Part shown: positions 42,299-50,669 of the stretch, in pieces | Position numbering within the stretch: the stretch's first letter is position 1 | How the letters are laid out: every line of letters starts with the position of its first letter | NCBI RefSeq assembly: GCF_019645875.1 | Contig: NZ_CP081000.1 | Span: 5,888,417-5,952,416, forward strand | DNA length: 64,000 nucleotides | Source of the DNA: Mycolicibacterium senegalense | GTDB lineage: Bacteria > Actinomycetota > Actinomycetes > Mycobacteriales > Mycobacteriaceae | Direction: 5' to 3' | Made by a program: the position numbers and the translations under genes | Notes under the pieces: model-generated | Database searches by the model: none | What the model was told of the DNA's origin: nothing | Seen by the model: only the letters and a program-made list of their open reading frames with translations

Positions 42299-43846
42299 AT
42301 GCCCGACGAACCACTCCGCGACGATCTCACCGAACTGCTGCGCCGCAGGGCGTTGACGCAGGACGCGGGCAGACCCGACGCGGTCACCCGCCGGCACGCG
42401 GCCGGCGGCCGCACCGCGCGGGAGAACATCGCCGACCTGGTCGACGAGGGGTCGTTCATCGAATACGGGCGCTTCGCCATTGCGGCGCAGCGGCAACGTC
42501 GCAGTCTGGACGACCTCATCGAACGCACGCCGGCCGACGGCCTGCTGGCCGGGACCGCGCGGATCGGCGGTGCGGCGTGTGCGGTGCTGTCCTACGACTA
42601 CACCGTGCTGGCCGGCACGCAGGGCGCGGTGGGCCACCGCAAGAAGGACCGGCTTTTCGAGATCATCGAACGGTTGAAGTTGCCGACGGTGTTCTTCGCC
42701 GAAGGCGGTGGCGGACGCCCGGGTGACACCGACTATCCGACGGTGTCCTCCCTGGAGGTCCGGGCATTCGCGCTGTGGGCGGGCCTGTCCGGTGTGGTGC
42801 CGCGCATCGCCGTGGTCAAAGGCCGGTGTTTCGCGGGCAATGCGGTGATCGCCGGGGCGGCCGATCTGATCGTGGCCACCGAGGACAGCTCTATCGGCAT
42901 GGGCGGTCCGGCGATGATCGCCGGCGGCGGCCTCGGCGACGTCGCGCCCGACGACGTCGGCCCCATCTCGGTGCAGGCACCCAACGGCGTCGTCGAAGTC
43001 GTGGTGGCCGACGAGGCACAGGCCGTCACCGCGACCAGGAAGCTGATGGGTTACTTCACCGGCTCCACCGAACCCGGCCCGCCGCCCGACCAAAACGCGC
43101 TGCGCACAATGATTCCCGAACGTGCCCGGCGCGCGTATCCGGTAGCTCCGATCATCGAGACGCTCGCCGACACCGGCTCGGTCACCTTTCTCCGGGAGAA
43201 GTTCGCACCTGAGTTGGTGACGGCGCTGGCCCGCATCGACGGCAGGCCGGTGGGGATCATCGCCAACAACACCATGGTGATGGCCGGTGCCATCACCGCC
43301 GCGGCGTCGGACAAGGCCGCCCGGTTCCTGCAGCTGTGCAACGCATTCGGCCTTCCGGTGGTGTCACTGGTGGACTGCCCCGGCTACATGGTCGGCCCCG
43401 CGGCCGAGGCCCAGGCCCTGGTCCGGCGCGGATCCCGCATGCTCGTGGCCGGTGCCGCGCCGACGGTGCCGCTGGTAGCGGTGATCCTGCGGCGTGGTTA
43501 CGGCCTTGGGGCACAAGCCATGTGCGGCGGCAGTCTCCACGAACCGATTCTCACGGTGGCGTGGCCCGGCGCCCATCTGGGCCCGATGGGCCTGGAGGGC
43601 GCCGTCCGGTTGGGTCTGCGGAAAGAACTGGAAGCCATCGCCGACGATGACGAACGCGAGCAGGCCGTGCGGGCGGCCACCGCAGCAGCCGAGGAGAACG
43701 CCCGGGCGCTCAACTCCGCATCGCTGTTCGAGATCGACGACGTCATCGACCCGGCGGAGACCCGGGGATTGATCGCCGCCACCTTGGCCGCAGCCGCACA
43801 ACACGAACGCCCCGCACCTCGCGCCCGGTTTGTCGACACCTGGTGA
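42299..43846 (+). CDS. acyl-CoA carboxyltransferase (beta) subunit
   Basis: A 515-residue protein with both halves of the carboxyltransferase domain. ARENIADLVDEGSFIEYGRF opens it, and the N-half acyl-CoA region FFAEGGGGRPGDTDYPTVSS follows. In the C-half, VGIIANNTMVMAGAITAAAS and FGLPVVSLVDCPGYMVGPAA are present, with GAQAMCGGSLHEPILTVAWP. It transfers CO2 from a biotin carrier to an acyl-CoA, usually with an AccA-type partner encoded elsewhere. ATG 42299 has CCAGGAG upstream; the longer frame is antisense to the PPOX gene. The substrate chain length is unknown. Confidence 0.9.
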   Translation: MPDEPLRDDLTELLRRRALTQDAGRPDAVTRRHAAGGRTARENIADLVDEGSFIEYGRFAIAAQRQRRSLDDLIERTPADGLLAGTARIGGAACAVLSYDYTVLAGTQGAVGHRKKDRLFEIIERLKLPTVFFAEGGGGRPGDTDYPTVSSLEVRAFALWAGLSGVVPRIAVVKGRCFAGNAVIAGAADLIVATEDSSIGMGGPAMIAGGGLGDVAPDDVGPISVQAPNGVVEVVVADEAQAVTATRKLMGYFTGSTEPGPPPDQNALRTMIPERARRAYPVAPIIETLADTGSVTFLREKFAPELVTALARIDGRPVGIIANNTMVMAGAITAAASDKAARFLQLCNAFGLPVVSLVDCPGYMVGPAAEAQALVRRGSRMLVAGAAPTVPLVAVILRRGYGLGAQAMCGGSLHEPILTVAWPGAHLGPMGLEGAVRLGLRKELEAIADDDEREQAVRAATAAAEENARALNSASLFEIDDVIDPAETRGLIAATLAAAAQHERPAPRARFVDTW

Positions 43847-43849
43847 CGC

Positions 43850-44335
43850 TCACAACTCCAGGTACATGATGTGTAGCCCGACCAGGCCGTGGCGGCGGGA
43901 CCGGTAGGACTTCGGGACGGTGCCGATGATCCGGAAACCCAAGTCCTGCCACAGCGCCACCGCCCGGGTGTTCGTCTCTACCACCGCATTGAACTGGATT
44001 GCCCGGTAACCGTTTTCCCTGTGCCAGTCGATCACCTACTGCGCCATGGCCCGCCCGACACCGCGGGCCGCCGCGCCCGGGTCCACCATGAAGCTCGCGG
44101 TCCCGACGTGATCACCACGTCCGGGCTTGTTGGGCCCCATCCGCGCGGTGCCCACGATGGCTCCGTCGACCACCGCGACGATGGTGTGGCCCGGTTGAGG
44201 GGCCAGCCAGGCGTCGCGTATCTGTAGGTCGGTCAAGCCTTCTGGATACGTGTAGCTTTCGCCGTCGGCCACGATGGCCCGGAAGAACGGCGCGATCTCG
44301 GCGATGTCCTCCGGTGTGGCGGCACGGATTTCCAC
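43850..44335 (-). pseudogene. GNAT acetyltransferase split by an in-frame TAG
   Basis: Reading from GTG 44335, 99 codons (VEIRAATPEDIAEIAPFFRA to PGAAARGVGRAMAQ) end at TAG 44038-44036. The same frame then continues for 61 more residues (IDWHRENGYRAIQFNAVVET onward to HIMYLEL). Together they form one GNAT domain with the acetyl-CoA loop (GAAARGVG) before the stop and the strand-helix C-terminus after it. The stop replaces a codon in the loop-to-helix join, commonly Tyr or similar. The gene is probably newly inactivated unless the base is miscalled; the N-terminal part alone lacks the last strands. Confidence 0.75.
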
Positions 44336-44357
44336 GCCCTGAGAATACGGCCAGCCG

Positions 44358-44386
44358 TTGACTACACACTGTAGTAGACGTACGGT
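44358..44386 (+). promoter_or_regulatory. promoter TTGACT-N17-TACGGT with overlapping dyad
   Basis: TTGACT (44358-44363) and TACGGT (44381-44386) are separated by 17 bases, and the ATG at 44393 begins 6 bases later, so the mRNA is probably leaderless. A dyad ACTACA-CAC-TGTAGT (44361-44375) overlaps the -35 box and the start of the spacer, suggesting a repressor site. Confidence 0.65.
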
Positions 44387-44392
44387 CCGGGT

Positions 44393-44830
44393 ATGCGGCA
44401 GTGGAGTTTTGCTCAATGGGGACTGCTGATCATCTCGCTGTTCCATGTGGTCCAGGCAATCATCGGATTCATTGCCGAACCGAGTTTCGCCATCGGACCG
44501 GATGTGCCGACGACACCCATTCTCGGCATGGATTACAACGGCTGGCATGCCGTGGCGGGCCTGGCGCTGTTCGGCCCGGGCCTGCTGCTCTGCTGGCGCA
44601 AATCCTGGGCTGTGCTGTATCTCCTGCTGGCCGCGGCGGCCGGAGCGTTGCCGGGCATCTGGGCATTCTTCTCCAACCAGGTGGCCGTGATCTTCGCCTT
44701 TCCCAACAACACCACCGATGCGGTCATGCACCTGGCAACCGCCGCAGTGATGCTGGCCGTGGCAGGCGTGCAGATCTACCGCGACGGCGGTCTGCACAAC
44801 TCGCTTGCCGGGCTAACCCTGAAGCGGTGA
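44393..44830 (+). CDS. DUF4383-like four-helix membrane protein
   Basis: A 145-residue protein with four hydrophobic helices (FAQWGLLIISLFHVVQAIIG, GWHAVAGLALFGPGLLLCWR, AVLYLLLAAAAGALPGIWAF, VMHLATAAVMLAVAGVQIYR). The layout recalls DUF4383, with short polar loops and a positive C-terminus ending TLKR. Function is unknown. The start ATG is fixed by the promoter, six bases after the -10 box. The 305 bases that follow to the haemophore gene (44831-45135) hold no gene; they are AT-richer than average and presumably carry that gene's promoter, though no strong -35/-10 pair or iron box stands out. Confidence 0.75.
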   Translation: MRQWSFAQWGLLIISLFHVVQAIIGFIAEPSFAIGPDVPTTPILGMDYNGWHAVAGLALFGPGLLLCWRKSWAVLYLLLAAAAGALPGIWAFFSNQVAVIFAFPNNTTDAVMHLATAAVMLAVAGVQIYRDGGLHNSLAGLTLKR

Positions 44831-45135
44831 GCGGATCGGTTTGCTCCGGGGACACGCCGATAACAATTCGGTTACTACGGGCGTCACCACACATCACGAT
44901 CAATTAAGAATGGCGATCCATCTCTGAGACATTTCAAGATCATCGGCCGGGATCGGGTGACATTGAGGCGAAATTCACGTCCGCCCGCTGTAACGCCACC
45001 ACAGGCGTCACAGCGGTTTCACAGCACCGATGTTTTGCTCGGCCGCGTTGCGGTTACTTTCGAATTCGGGCCGGGGAATGCGATACCGAATCGCGACCCA
45101 ACGAGAATCCCAGAATCTGCGAAGGAAGAATGATC

Positions 45136-45534
45136 ATGAAATTCACTGGTATCAGCGCGCGCCGCGGAATTGCCGGCGCTTGTGCCGCCGGCCTGCTCGG
45201 CGGGATGGCCGCGACAATCATCGGCGCGCCGACGGCGGCGGCCGCACCCGACTGCAGCGCCAGCGGGGTGGCCGGCACGGTCAGCAGCACCACCGGCGCC
45301 GCCCGCGCCTATCTCGACAGCCACCCGGGCGCCAACCAGGCCGTGACCACCGCGTTCAGCCAGCCGCGTCCGCAAGCCGCGGCCACGCTGCGCGGTTACT
45401 TCACCGCCAACCCGCAGGAGTACAACGACCTGCGCGGCATCCTGGCTCCGATCGGGGACACCCAGCGCGCGTGCAACGTGACGGCGCTGTCTCCGGAACT
45501 GGCCTCGGCCTACTCGGAGTTCATGGCCGGTTAG
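45136..45534 (+). CDS. secreted haemophore-family protein (Rv0203-like)
   Basis: A 132-residue exported protein. The signal peptide (KFTGISARRGIAGACAAGLL then GGMAATIIGAPTAAAA) is likely cleaved after AAA, leaving a small helical mature protein with Cys in PDCSAS and in RACNVT. This pattern, with a conserved helical RAYLDSHPGANQAVTTAFSQ, matches the mycobacterial haemophore family, which binds haem outside the cell. ATG 45136 is chosen because GAAGGAAGA lies at the right distance; ATG 45130 would be too close. It may serve haem-iron uptake together with other iron genes of the window. Confidence 0.85.
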   Translation: MKFTGISARRGIAGACAAGLLGGMAATIIGAPTAAAAPDCSASGVAGTVSSTTGAARAYLDSHPGANQAVTTAFSQPRPQAAATLRGYFTANPQEYNDLRGILAPIGDTQRACNVTALSPELASAYSEFMAG

Positions 45535-45547
45535 TCCAAGTCCGGCC

Positions 45548-46312
45548 TCAATGACCATGTGGGTCAGCGGCATTGAGGGTGGCAACCACCTGGTCATAGT
45601 CCCCGCGCGCTTCGCCATAGCGCAGGAACTTGACCCGGTCCACTTGGATCTCCCTGGCGTCGGGCTGGCGCTCGAGCAGGTCGACCACCTCGTCGACGAA
45701 TTCGTCGAGGGGCATGGCGAAGCTGCTCTCGCGCTGGCCCGGCACCAGGTCAGTTGCCACCGAGGGCGGAATCAGCTCGACCAATTCGATGCTGGTGTCG
45801 GCCAATTGCATCCGCAACGACTCGGTGAGCATGTGGATGGCGGCCTTGGACGCGTTGTAGCTCGGCGTCGCTCGCAGCGGGGCAAAGCCCAGACCCGAGG
45901 ACACCGTCATGATCGTGGCGTTGGGCTGTGCCCTCAGGTGCTCGACGAAGGCCGCAATGAGGCGAATGGGACCGAGCACATTCGTGGTGATAGTGGCCTC
46001 GGCCGAGTGTAGGAAGCCCCCGGGCGTGTGCCAGTCCTCGATCGCCATGATGCCGGCCATGGCAATCACGACGTTCAGGTCCGGATGATCATCCAGCACC
46101 GTGGCGGTCGCCGCGGCGATGCTGTCTGGATCAGCGGTGTCGATCCGGACAGTGTCCAGTTCGGGATGCTGGTTGGCGATCTGTTGCAGTAACTCGCTTC
46201 GTCGGCCCCCGACGATCACGGTGTTGCCCTTGGCCTGCAGTGCCAGTGCCAGAGCCAAGCCAATCCCGCTGGTCGAGCCTGGGATGAAGATGGTGTTGCC
46301 GGAAATCTTCAC
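45548..46312 (-). CDS. short-chain dehydrogenase (DltE/COG3967-like)
   Basis: A 254-residue SDR with the cofactor motif GSTSGIGLA near residue 12, AMAGIM near 82, and the active-site region ATPSYNASKAAIHMLTESLR (Tyr-x3-Lys). The C-terminal SSFAMPLDEFVDEVVDLLER is typical of the DltE-type branch. GTG 46312 follows AAGGGA at a fair distance. It is divergent from a LysR gene with 79 bases between, and such pairs usually mean the LysR protein controls the SDR. Confidence 0.85.
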   Translation of the reverse strand: MKISGNTIFIPGSTSGIGLALALALQAKGNTVIVGGRRSELLQQIANQHPELDTVRIDTADPDSIAAATATVLDDHPDLNVVIAMAGIMAIEDWHTPGGFLHSAEATITTNVLGPIRLIAAFVEHLRAQPNATIMTVSSGLGFAPLRATPSYNASKAAIHMLTESLRMQLADTSIELVELIPPSVATDLVPGQRESSFAMPLDEFVDEVVDLLERQPDAREIQVDRVKFLRYGEARGDYDQVVATLNAADPHGH

Positions 46313-46367
46313 GGTGGGGTCCCTTCTGTATGTGTCATCCAGCGTGTCAGCGCCGGGCCTATAAGTC

Positions 46368-46377
46368 ATATGCATAT
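46368..46377. promoter_or_regulatory. palindrome ATATGCATAT in the divergent SDR/LysR promoter
   Basis: A perfect 10-base AT-rich palindrome sits between the SDR start (46312) and the LysR start (46392), partly within a TATAA-rich block. It is the best candidate for the LysR binding region, although LysR sites are usually T-N11-A. Confidence 0.45.
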
Positions 46378-46378
46378 T

Positions 46379-46384
46379 TAGTAT
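46379..46384 (+). promoter_or_regulatory. -10 box TAGTAT, leaderless start at 46392
   Basis: TAGTAT ends 7 bases before ATG 46392. The earlier ATG at 46383 overlaps the -10 box itself and is less likely. Confidence 0.5.
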
Positions 46385-46391
46385 GTGCGGT

Positions 46392-47345
46392 ATGCGAACT
46401 GTGCATATCGAAGGGATCGACCTCAATCTGATTCCGCCCCTCATCGCGCTTCTGGAAGAGAGGCAGGTGTCCCGCGCTGCCGACCGCGTCGGCTTGAGCC
46501 AACCGGCCATGAGCCGCGCGCTACAGCGGCTGCGCCGACTGCTGGACGATCCACTGCTGATCCGTGACGCAACCGGGTATCGGATGACCGCACGCGCGGA
46601 GTCGGTCCGAACGCAGTTGCTCACCGTCCTCCCCCAACTCGAAATGCTGTTTGCACCGGCATATTTCGACCCACGAAAGGCGACCGCGCCGGTGCGCCTG
46701 GCCGCCACCGACTACGCGGTGCAAACCTTCGGTCCGGCCATCTGCCAGGAAGTGCTGAGCCAGTCGACCGCACCGGTGAGGTTCCACAGCTGGAGCCGCG
46801 AGAGTGTCGCCGAACAGATCCGCGACTCAGGCGTCGATCTCGGGCTTTTCGGCGGTTACACGACCGCGCAGCTGCACTCCGAGGAGTTGCTGGTCGAGCG
46901 GTTCATGTGTGTGGTTGCCGCCGACCATCCGCTGGCCGCGCACGGCGTCGTCACGCTGACCGACTATTGCCGAGCACGCCATGTGATGGTCGACGTACAT
47001 GACGGAATCCAGCCCGATGTCGATCTGCCGCTGCAGAAGCTCGGTCGCCCACGGCAGGCGGCGGTGACCGTGCCGTACCACTCGGTGGCGGCGCGATTGC
47101 TGCCCGGCACAGACCTGATCGCCACGTTGCCCAGCCAGTTCGTAAACGCCCTCTCCGCGACCGACGGCATCCGAGTAATGGATGCGCCGGAGGAGATCGC
47201 CACGATGGAGTACAGGATGGTCTGGCACCCAGCCTTCGACAACGACGGGCGCCATCTGTGGTTACGCGACGTGGTCCGGACGGCAGTCCGTCGGACCCTG
47301 CGGCAGTCGGCCAGGCGGGGAGGTGGGGCCGCGCCGGCCAGCTGA
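46392..47345 (+). CDS. LysR-family transcriptional regulator
   Basis: A 317-residue LysR regulator. The N-terminal winged helix is IDLNLIPPLIALLEERQVSR then RVGLSQPAMSRALQRLRRLL (about 10-55). The co-inducer domain follows (VRLAATDYAVQTFGPAICQE through VDLGLFGG). It is divergent from the SDR at 45548 and is the likely activator or repressor of that gene. The start at 46392 is supported by the leaderless spacing. Confidence 0.9.
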   Translation: MRTVHIEGIDLNLIPPLIALLEERQVSRAADRVGLSQPAMSRALQRLRRLLDDPLLIRDATGYRMTARAESVRTQLLTVLPQLEMLFAPAYFDPRKATAPVRLAATDYAVQTFGPAICQEVLSQSTAPVRFHSWSRESVAEQIRDSGVDLGLFGGYTTAQLHSEELLVERFMCVVAADHPLAAHGVVTLTDYCRARHVMVDVHDGIQPDVDLPLQKLGRPRQAAVTVPYHSVAARLLPGTDLIATLPSQFVNALSATDGIRVMDAPEEIATMEYRMVWHPAFDNDGRHLWLRDVVRTAVRRTLRQSARRGGGAAPAS

Positions 47346-47394
47346 ACCTCGCGTCCTACCGTGAAGCCAGGCCGACACGCGTCAAGGAGGACGA

Positions 47395-49362
47395 ATGGCG
47401 AACCCGTGGCAGGTGGTCCGAGGCAACCGCGGCAAGAAGGTGGCCGGGCAAACGGTGACCCGCGTCCGTAAACGCAATCCGTCGCCGCTGGAACCGGCTT
47501 GGACAGCACCGCCGGCCCGCTACGGCGTCGGCGTCCACCACAACGTGGCGGTTCGCGCCTCCGACGGCACCGTGCTGCGGGCCGACATCCACTATCCGAC
47601 GGACCCCGAGACCGGGGCACCGGCACCGGGTCCGTTCCCGGTGTTGCTGTCCATGACCCCGTACGGCAAGAAGGCCCCGCCGCCGGCCGCCCAGATCGGT
47701 GGCGGGGCCACCCCGTACCTGATCCGGCGTGGATACATCGAGGTGATGGCCGACGTGCGCGGTACCGGCGTCTCGGGCGGATCGTTCGAGATGCTGGGTG
47801 CCGTGCAGGTCCAAGACGGTGTCGATCTGGTGAATTGGGCTGCGCGGCTGCCGAATTCGAACGGCCGAGTCGGGATGTTCGGGATCTCCTATCTGGCCAT
47901 GAACCAGCTTCTCACCGCCGCCGCGGTGGGTCCCGACTCGCCACTGAAGGCGATCTTCCCGGTGATGGCGGCCAACGACTTCTACCGCGACGTGGTCACG
48001 ATGGGCGGCGTGCCGCACATGCGCACCGTGCGCGCCTACGGTGCGGTCTACTCGCTGCTCAATGTGGTCAACCCGGCGCTGGAGTTCGCCAAGCGCGGCG
48101 CTCATGAGCGGCCCCGGGCCGGCGGCCTGGCGGCCGTGCGCCAACGCGGGCGCGATCAACGCCAGTACTTCCGCACCATGATCGGCGACGCCACGGCCGG
48201 CGGGGATACCGCCTTCGACGGGCCGTTCTGGGACACCATGCGCGCCTCGGACATCTTGCCCGACATCGCCAAGAACAACGTCGCGGTGTTCTTGATCGGC
48301 GGCTGGCACGATGCGTTCCAGCGCGGCGCCCCGCTGAACTACGCCGCACTCCAGAACGCCTACGCGGGCCGGCCGCCGAACGCTCCGATGGAGCCCGGCC
48401 AGCCCCTCACCGACCGGGTCCAGTTACTCATGGGTCCCTGGTATCACGTCTCCGACATGGACGGACTGCACGTCCATGCGCTGCAGCTCCGCTGGTTCGA
48501 CCGCTGGCTCAAGGACGAAACCGAGGCTGCGGTAACCGGGGCGCCCATCCGCTTCCAGGCCATCGGCAGCCAGTCGTGGTTCCAGGCACAGGACTATCCG
48601 TTCCCCGCGGCCACGCCGACGCGGCTGTACCTGGCCGAGGGCGGACAGCTGGCCGAGGAACCGGCCACCGAACTGACGGAGGCCACGCTGCGCTATGCTG
48701 TGCGCGGTCCGATATCCGGGCGCAGCCTGGAGCAGTGGACGCTGGGCATGGGCAGCTTCATGGCCGCCCAGACCGGCCGACGCATCCGCTACGACCTCGA
48801 CAACCGCCGGCTGCAGCGCGAGGCCCTGACGTACACCACGGCCGAGTTCACCGAGGCCCGACTCATCGCCGGTCCAGTGACCTTGACCGTGCAGGCGACG
48901 GCCGACACCACCGAGACGCTGTGGGTGGCTCACCTCGACGACGTGGCACCGGACGGCGCCAGCCGCCCACTGACCCAGGGCGCGCTGCTCGGATCCCATC
49001 GGGCGCTGGATCCGGAGACGACGTGGTACACGGCGGACGGATCGGAAAGAGCAGTGCTGCGGGCTCATCACCTCAGCACCCGCGCTGCCGTCAAGCCGGT
49101 GGTGCCCGGCGAGCTGACGCGGTACGACATCGACGTCTTCCCCACCGCCGCGCTCATCGAACCCGGCCATCGTCTGCGGCTCACGCTGACCACCTACGAC
49201 TTCCCGCACCTGGTGCCCACGCAACCGGCCCGGCGGGCTCTGAACGGAGGTACCTACCGCGTCCGTCAAGGCGGAGACGCGCCGTCGAGCCTGCTCATCC
49301 CGCTGGCCGACCCCGCCGCGCTCAACGCCGAGCCGTCCGGCATCGGAACCGAATCACCTTGA
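47395..49362 (+). CDS. CocE/NonD-family serine hydrolase (X-Pro dipeptidyl-peptidase-like)
   Basis: A 655-residue alpha/beta hydrolase with an N-terminal catalytic domain and a C-terminal jelly-roll (CocE_NonD_C, roughly 430-640). The start is AVRASDGTVLRADIHYPTDP, the conserved ADVRGTGVSGGSFEM gives the oxyanion region, and the nucleophile lies in GMFGISYLAMNQLL (GxSY). The substrate may be an acyl ester or amide, as in cocaine esterase and alpha-amino-acid ester hydrolases, and is unknown. GGAGGA sits five bases before ATG 47395. No signal peptide is seen. Confidence 0.88.
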   Translation: MANPWQVVRGNRGKKVAGQTVTRVRKRNPSPLEPAWTAPPARYGVGVHHNVAVRASDGTVLRADIHYPTDPETGAPAPGPFPVLLSMTPYGKKAPPPAAQIGGGATPYLIRRGYIEVMADVRGTGVSGGSFEMLGAVQVQDGVDLVNWAARLPNSNGRVGMFGISYLAMNQLLTAAAVGPDSPLKAIFPVMAANDFYRDVVTMGGVPHMRTVRAYGAVYSLLNVVNPALEFAKRGAHERPRAGGLAAVRQRGRDQRQYFRTMIGDATAGGDTAFDGPFWDTMRASDILPDIAKNNVAVFLIGGWHDAFQRGAPLNYAALQNAYAGRPPNAPMEPGQPLTDRVQLLMGPWYHVSDMDGLHVHALQLRWFDRWLKDETEAAVTGAPIRFQAIGSQSWFQAQDYPFPAATPTRLYLAEGGQLAEEPATELTEATLRYAVRGPISGRSLEQWTLGMGSFMAAQTGRRIRYDLDNRRLQREALTYTTAEFTEARLIAGPVTLTVQATADTTETLWVAHLDDVAPDGASRPLTQGALLGSHRALDPETTWYTADGSERAVLRAHHLSTRAAVKPVVPGELTRYDIDVFPTAALIEPGHRLRLTLTTYDFPHLVPTQPARRALNGGTYRVRQGGDAPSSLLIPLADPAALNAEPSGIGTESP

Positions 49363-49415
49363 TAACAGGGGGGTTACGCCAGGCGCGGCCCGTATAGGTG
49401 CCAGCCAGGCGTTGT

Positions 49416-49421
49416 TAGCGT
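49416..49421 (+). promoter_or_regulatory. -10 box TAGCGT, leaderless start at 49428
   Basis: TAGCGT ends 6 bases before GTG 49428, without a ribosome-binding site. Confidence 0.45.
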
Positions 49422-49427
49422 GCCGGT

Positions 49428-50666
49428 GTGAGACTGAGAATGTTCGGTCGGATGTCGCGCCGCGCCGCGGCTGCGGCCATCGCAGGGTTGATGTTGCCGG
49501 CACTGGTGATCGCCGGGCCGGCGCCGACCGCGGAGGCGTACTCGCGCGAGGGGCTGCCCGTGGAGCGCCTGCAGGTTCCCTCCGCCGCGATGGGCCGCGA
49601 CATCACCGTGCAGTTCCAGGGCGGCGGTCCACACGCGCTGTACCTGCTCGACGGGTTGCGCGCCCAGGACGACGACAACGGCTGGGACATCAACACCGCC
49701 GCGTTCGAATGGTTTTACAAGTCAGGCATCTCGGTGGTGATGCCGGTGGGCGGGCAGTCCAGCTTCTACACCGACTGGTACCGCCCAGCGGTCGGTAGCG
49801 CGGGCACCACCACCTACAAGTGGGAAACCTTTCTGACCCAGGAACTTCCGGCCTACCTGGCGGCCAAGTACCAGGTGTCGCCGACAGGCAACGCCGTGGT
49901 CGGGCTTTCGATGTCCGGCGGGGCGGCCCTGACCCTGGCGATCTGGCATCCGGCCCAGTTCATCTTCGCGGGTGCGCTGTCCGGCTTCCTGAATCCGTCA
50001 CAAGGCCTGTGGCCCACCATGATCGGCTTCGCGATGAAAGACGCCGGTGGCTACAACCCCACCGACATGTGGGGCATCTCCAACGATCCGGCCTGGCGCC
50101 GCAACGACCCGATGGTCAACATCAACCGGCTGGTGGCCAACAACACCGCGATCTGGGTGTACTGCGGCAACGGTGTTCCGTCTGAACTCGACGACCCCGG
50201 CGGCAATTTCGGCACGCTCTACAGCGCGCAGTTCCTGGAGAACATCACGATCAACTCCAACAAGGAATTCCAGCAGAAATACGTGGCCGCAGGCGGTCGC
50301 AACGCGAAGTTCGACTTCCCGCCCAACGGCACCCACAACTGGAACTACTGGGGATCGCAGTTGCAGCAGATGAAGCCCGACCTGTTGCGGGTGCTCAACC
50401 AGAACGCGGCAGCTGCGGCCGCGCCCCCGGCGCCTGTTCCGGGCCAGATCCCTCCGGCCGTGCCCGGCCAGGTCGCACCTGTGCTACCCGGCCAGGTCGC
50501 TCAGGTTCCCGGCGTCGCCGCAGCGCCTGCCGCACCCGCCATACCCGGCCAGGTCCCCGGTGTGGCCGGCGTACCTCGGGTGGCGGGGGTGCCCGGTGTG
50601 GCCCCCGCACCGGCGGCCCCGGTGAGCCCCGGCCTGCAGACAGTGCCCGTGGCCCTGCCGCGGTAA
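49428..50666 (+). CDS. antigen 85-type mycolyltransferase/esterase with a proline-rich repeat tail
   Basis: The 412-residue secreted protein has a signal peptide (AAAAAIAGLMLPALVIAGPA, cleavage near TAEA), then an Ag85 fold. LQVPSAAMGRDITVQFQGGG and ALYLLDGLRAQDDDNGWDIN are diagnostic. The nucleophile Ser163 lies in VVGLSMSGGAAL, and the catalytic His303 in THNWNYW. Ag85 proteins transfer mycolic acid onto trehalose or arabinogalactan. After residue 330 the chain continues with about 80 residues of PGQ/PGV repeats absent from classical FbpA-C, which may sit in the wall. The gene follows the hydrolase by 65 bases. Confidence 0.9.
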   Translation: MRLRMFGRMSRRAAAAAIAGLMLPALVIAGPAPTAEAYSREGLPVERLQVPSAAMGRDITVQFQGGGPHALYLLDGLRAQDDDNGWDINTAAFEWFYKSGISVVMPVGGQSSFYTDWYRPAVGSAGTTTYKWETFLTQELPAYLAAKYQVSPTGNAVVGLSMSGGAALTLAIWHPAQFIFAGALSGFLNPSQGLWPTMIGFAMKDAGGYNPTDMWGISNDPAWRRNDPMVNINRLVANNTAIWVYCGNGVPSELDDPGGNFGTLYSAQFLENITINSNKEFQQKYVAAGGRNAKFDFPPNGTHNWNYWGSQLQQMKPDLLRVLNQNAAAAAAPPAPVPGQIPPAVPGQVAPVLPGQVAQVPGVAAAPAAPAIPGQVPGVAGVPRVAGVPGVAPAPAAPVSPGLQTVPVALPR

Positions 50667-50669
50667 CAC

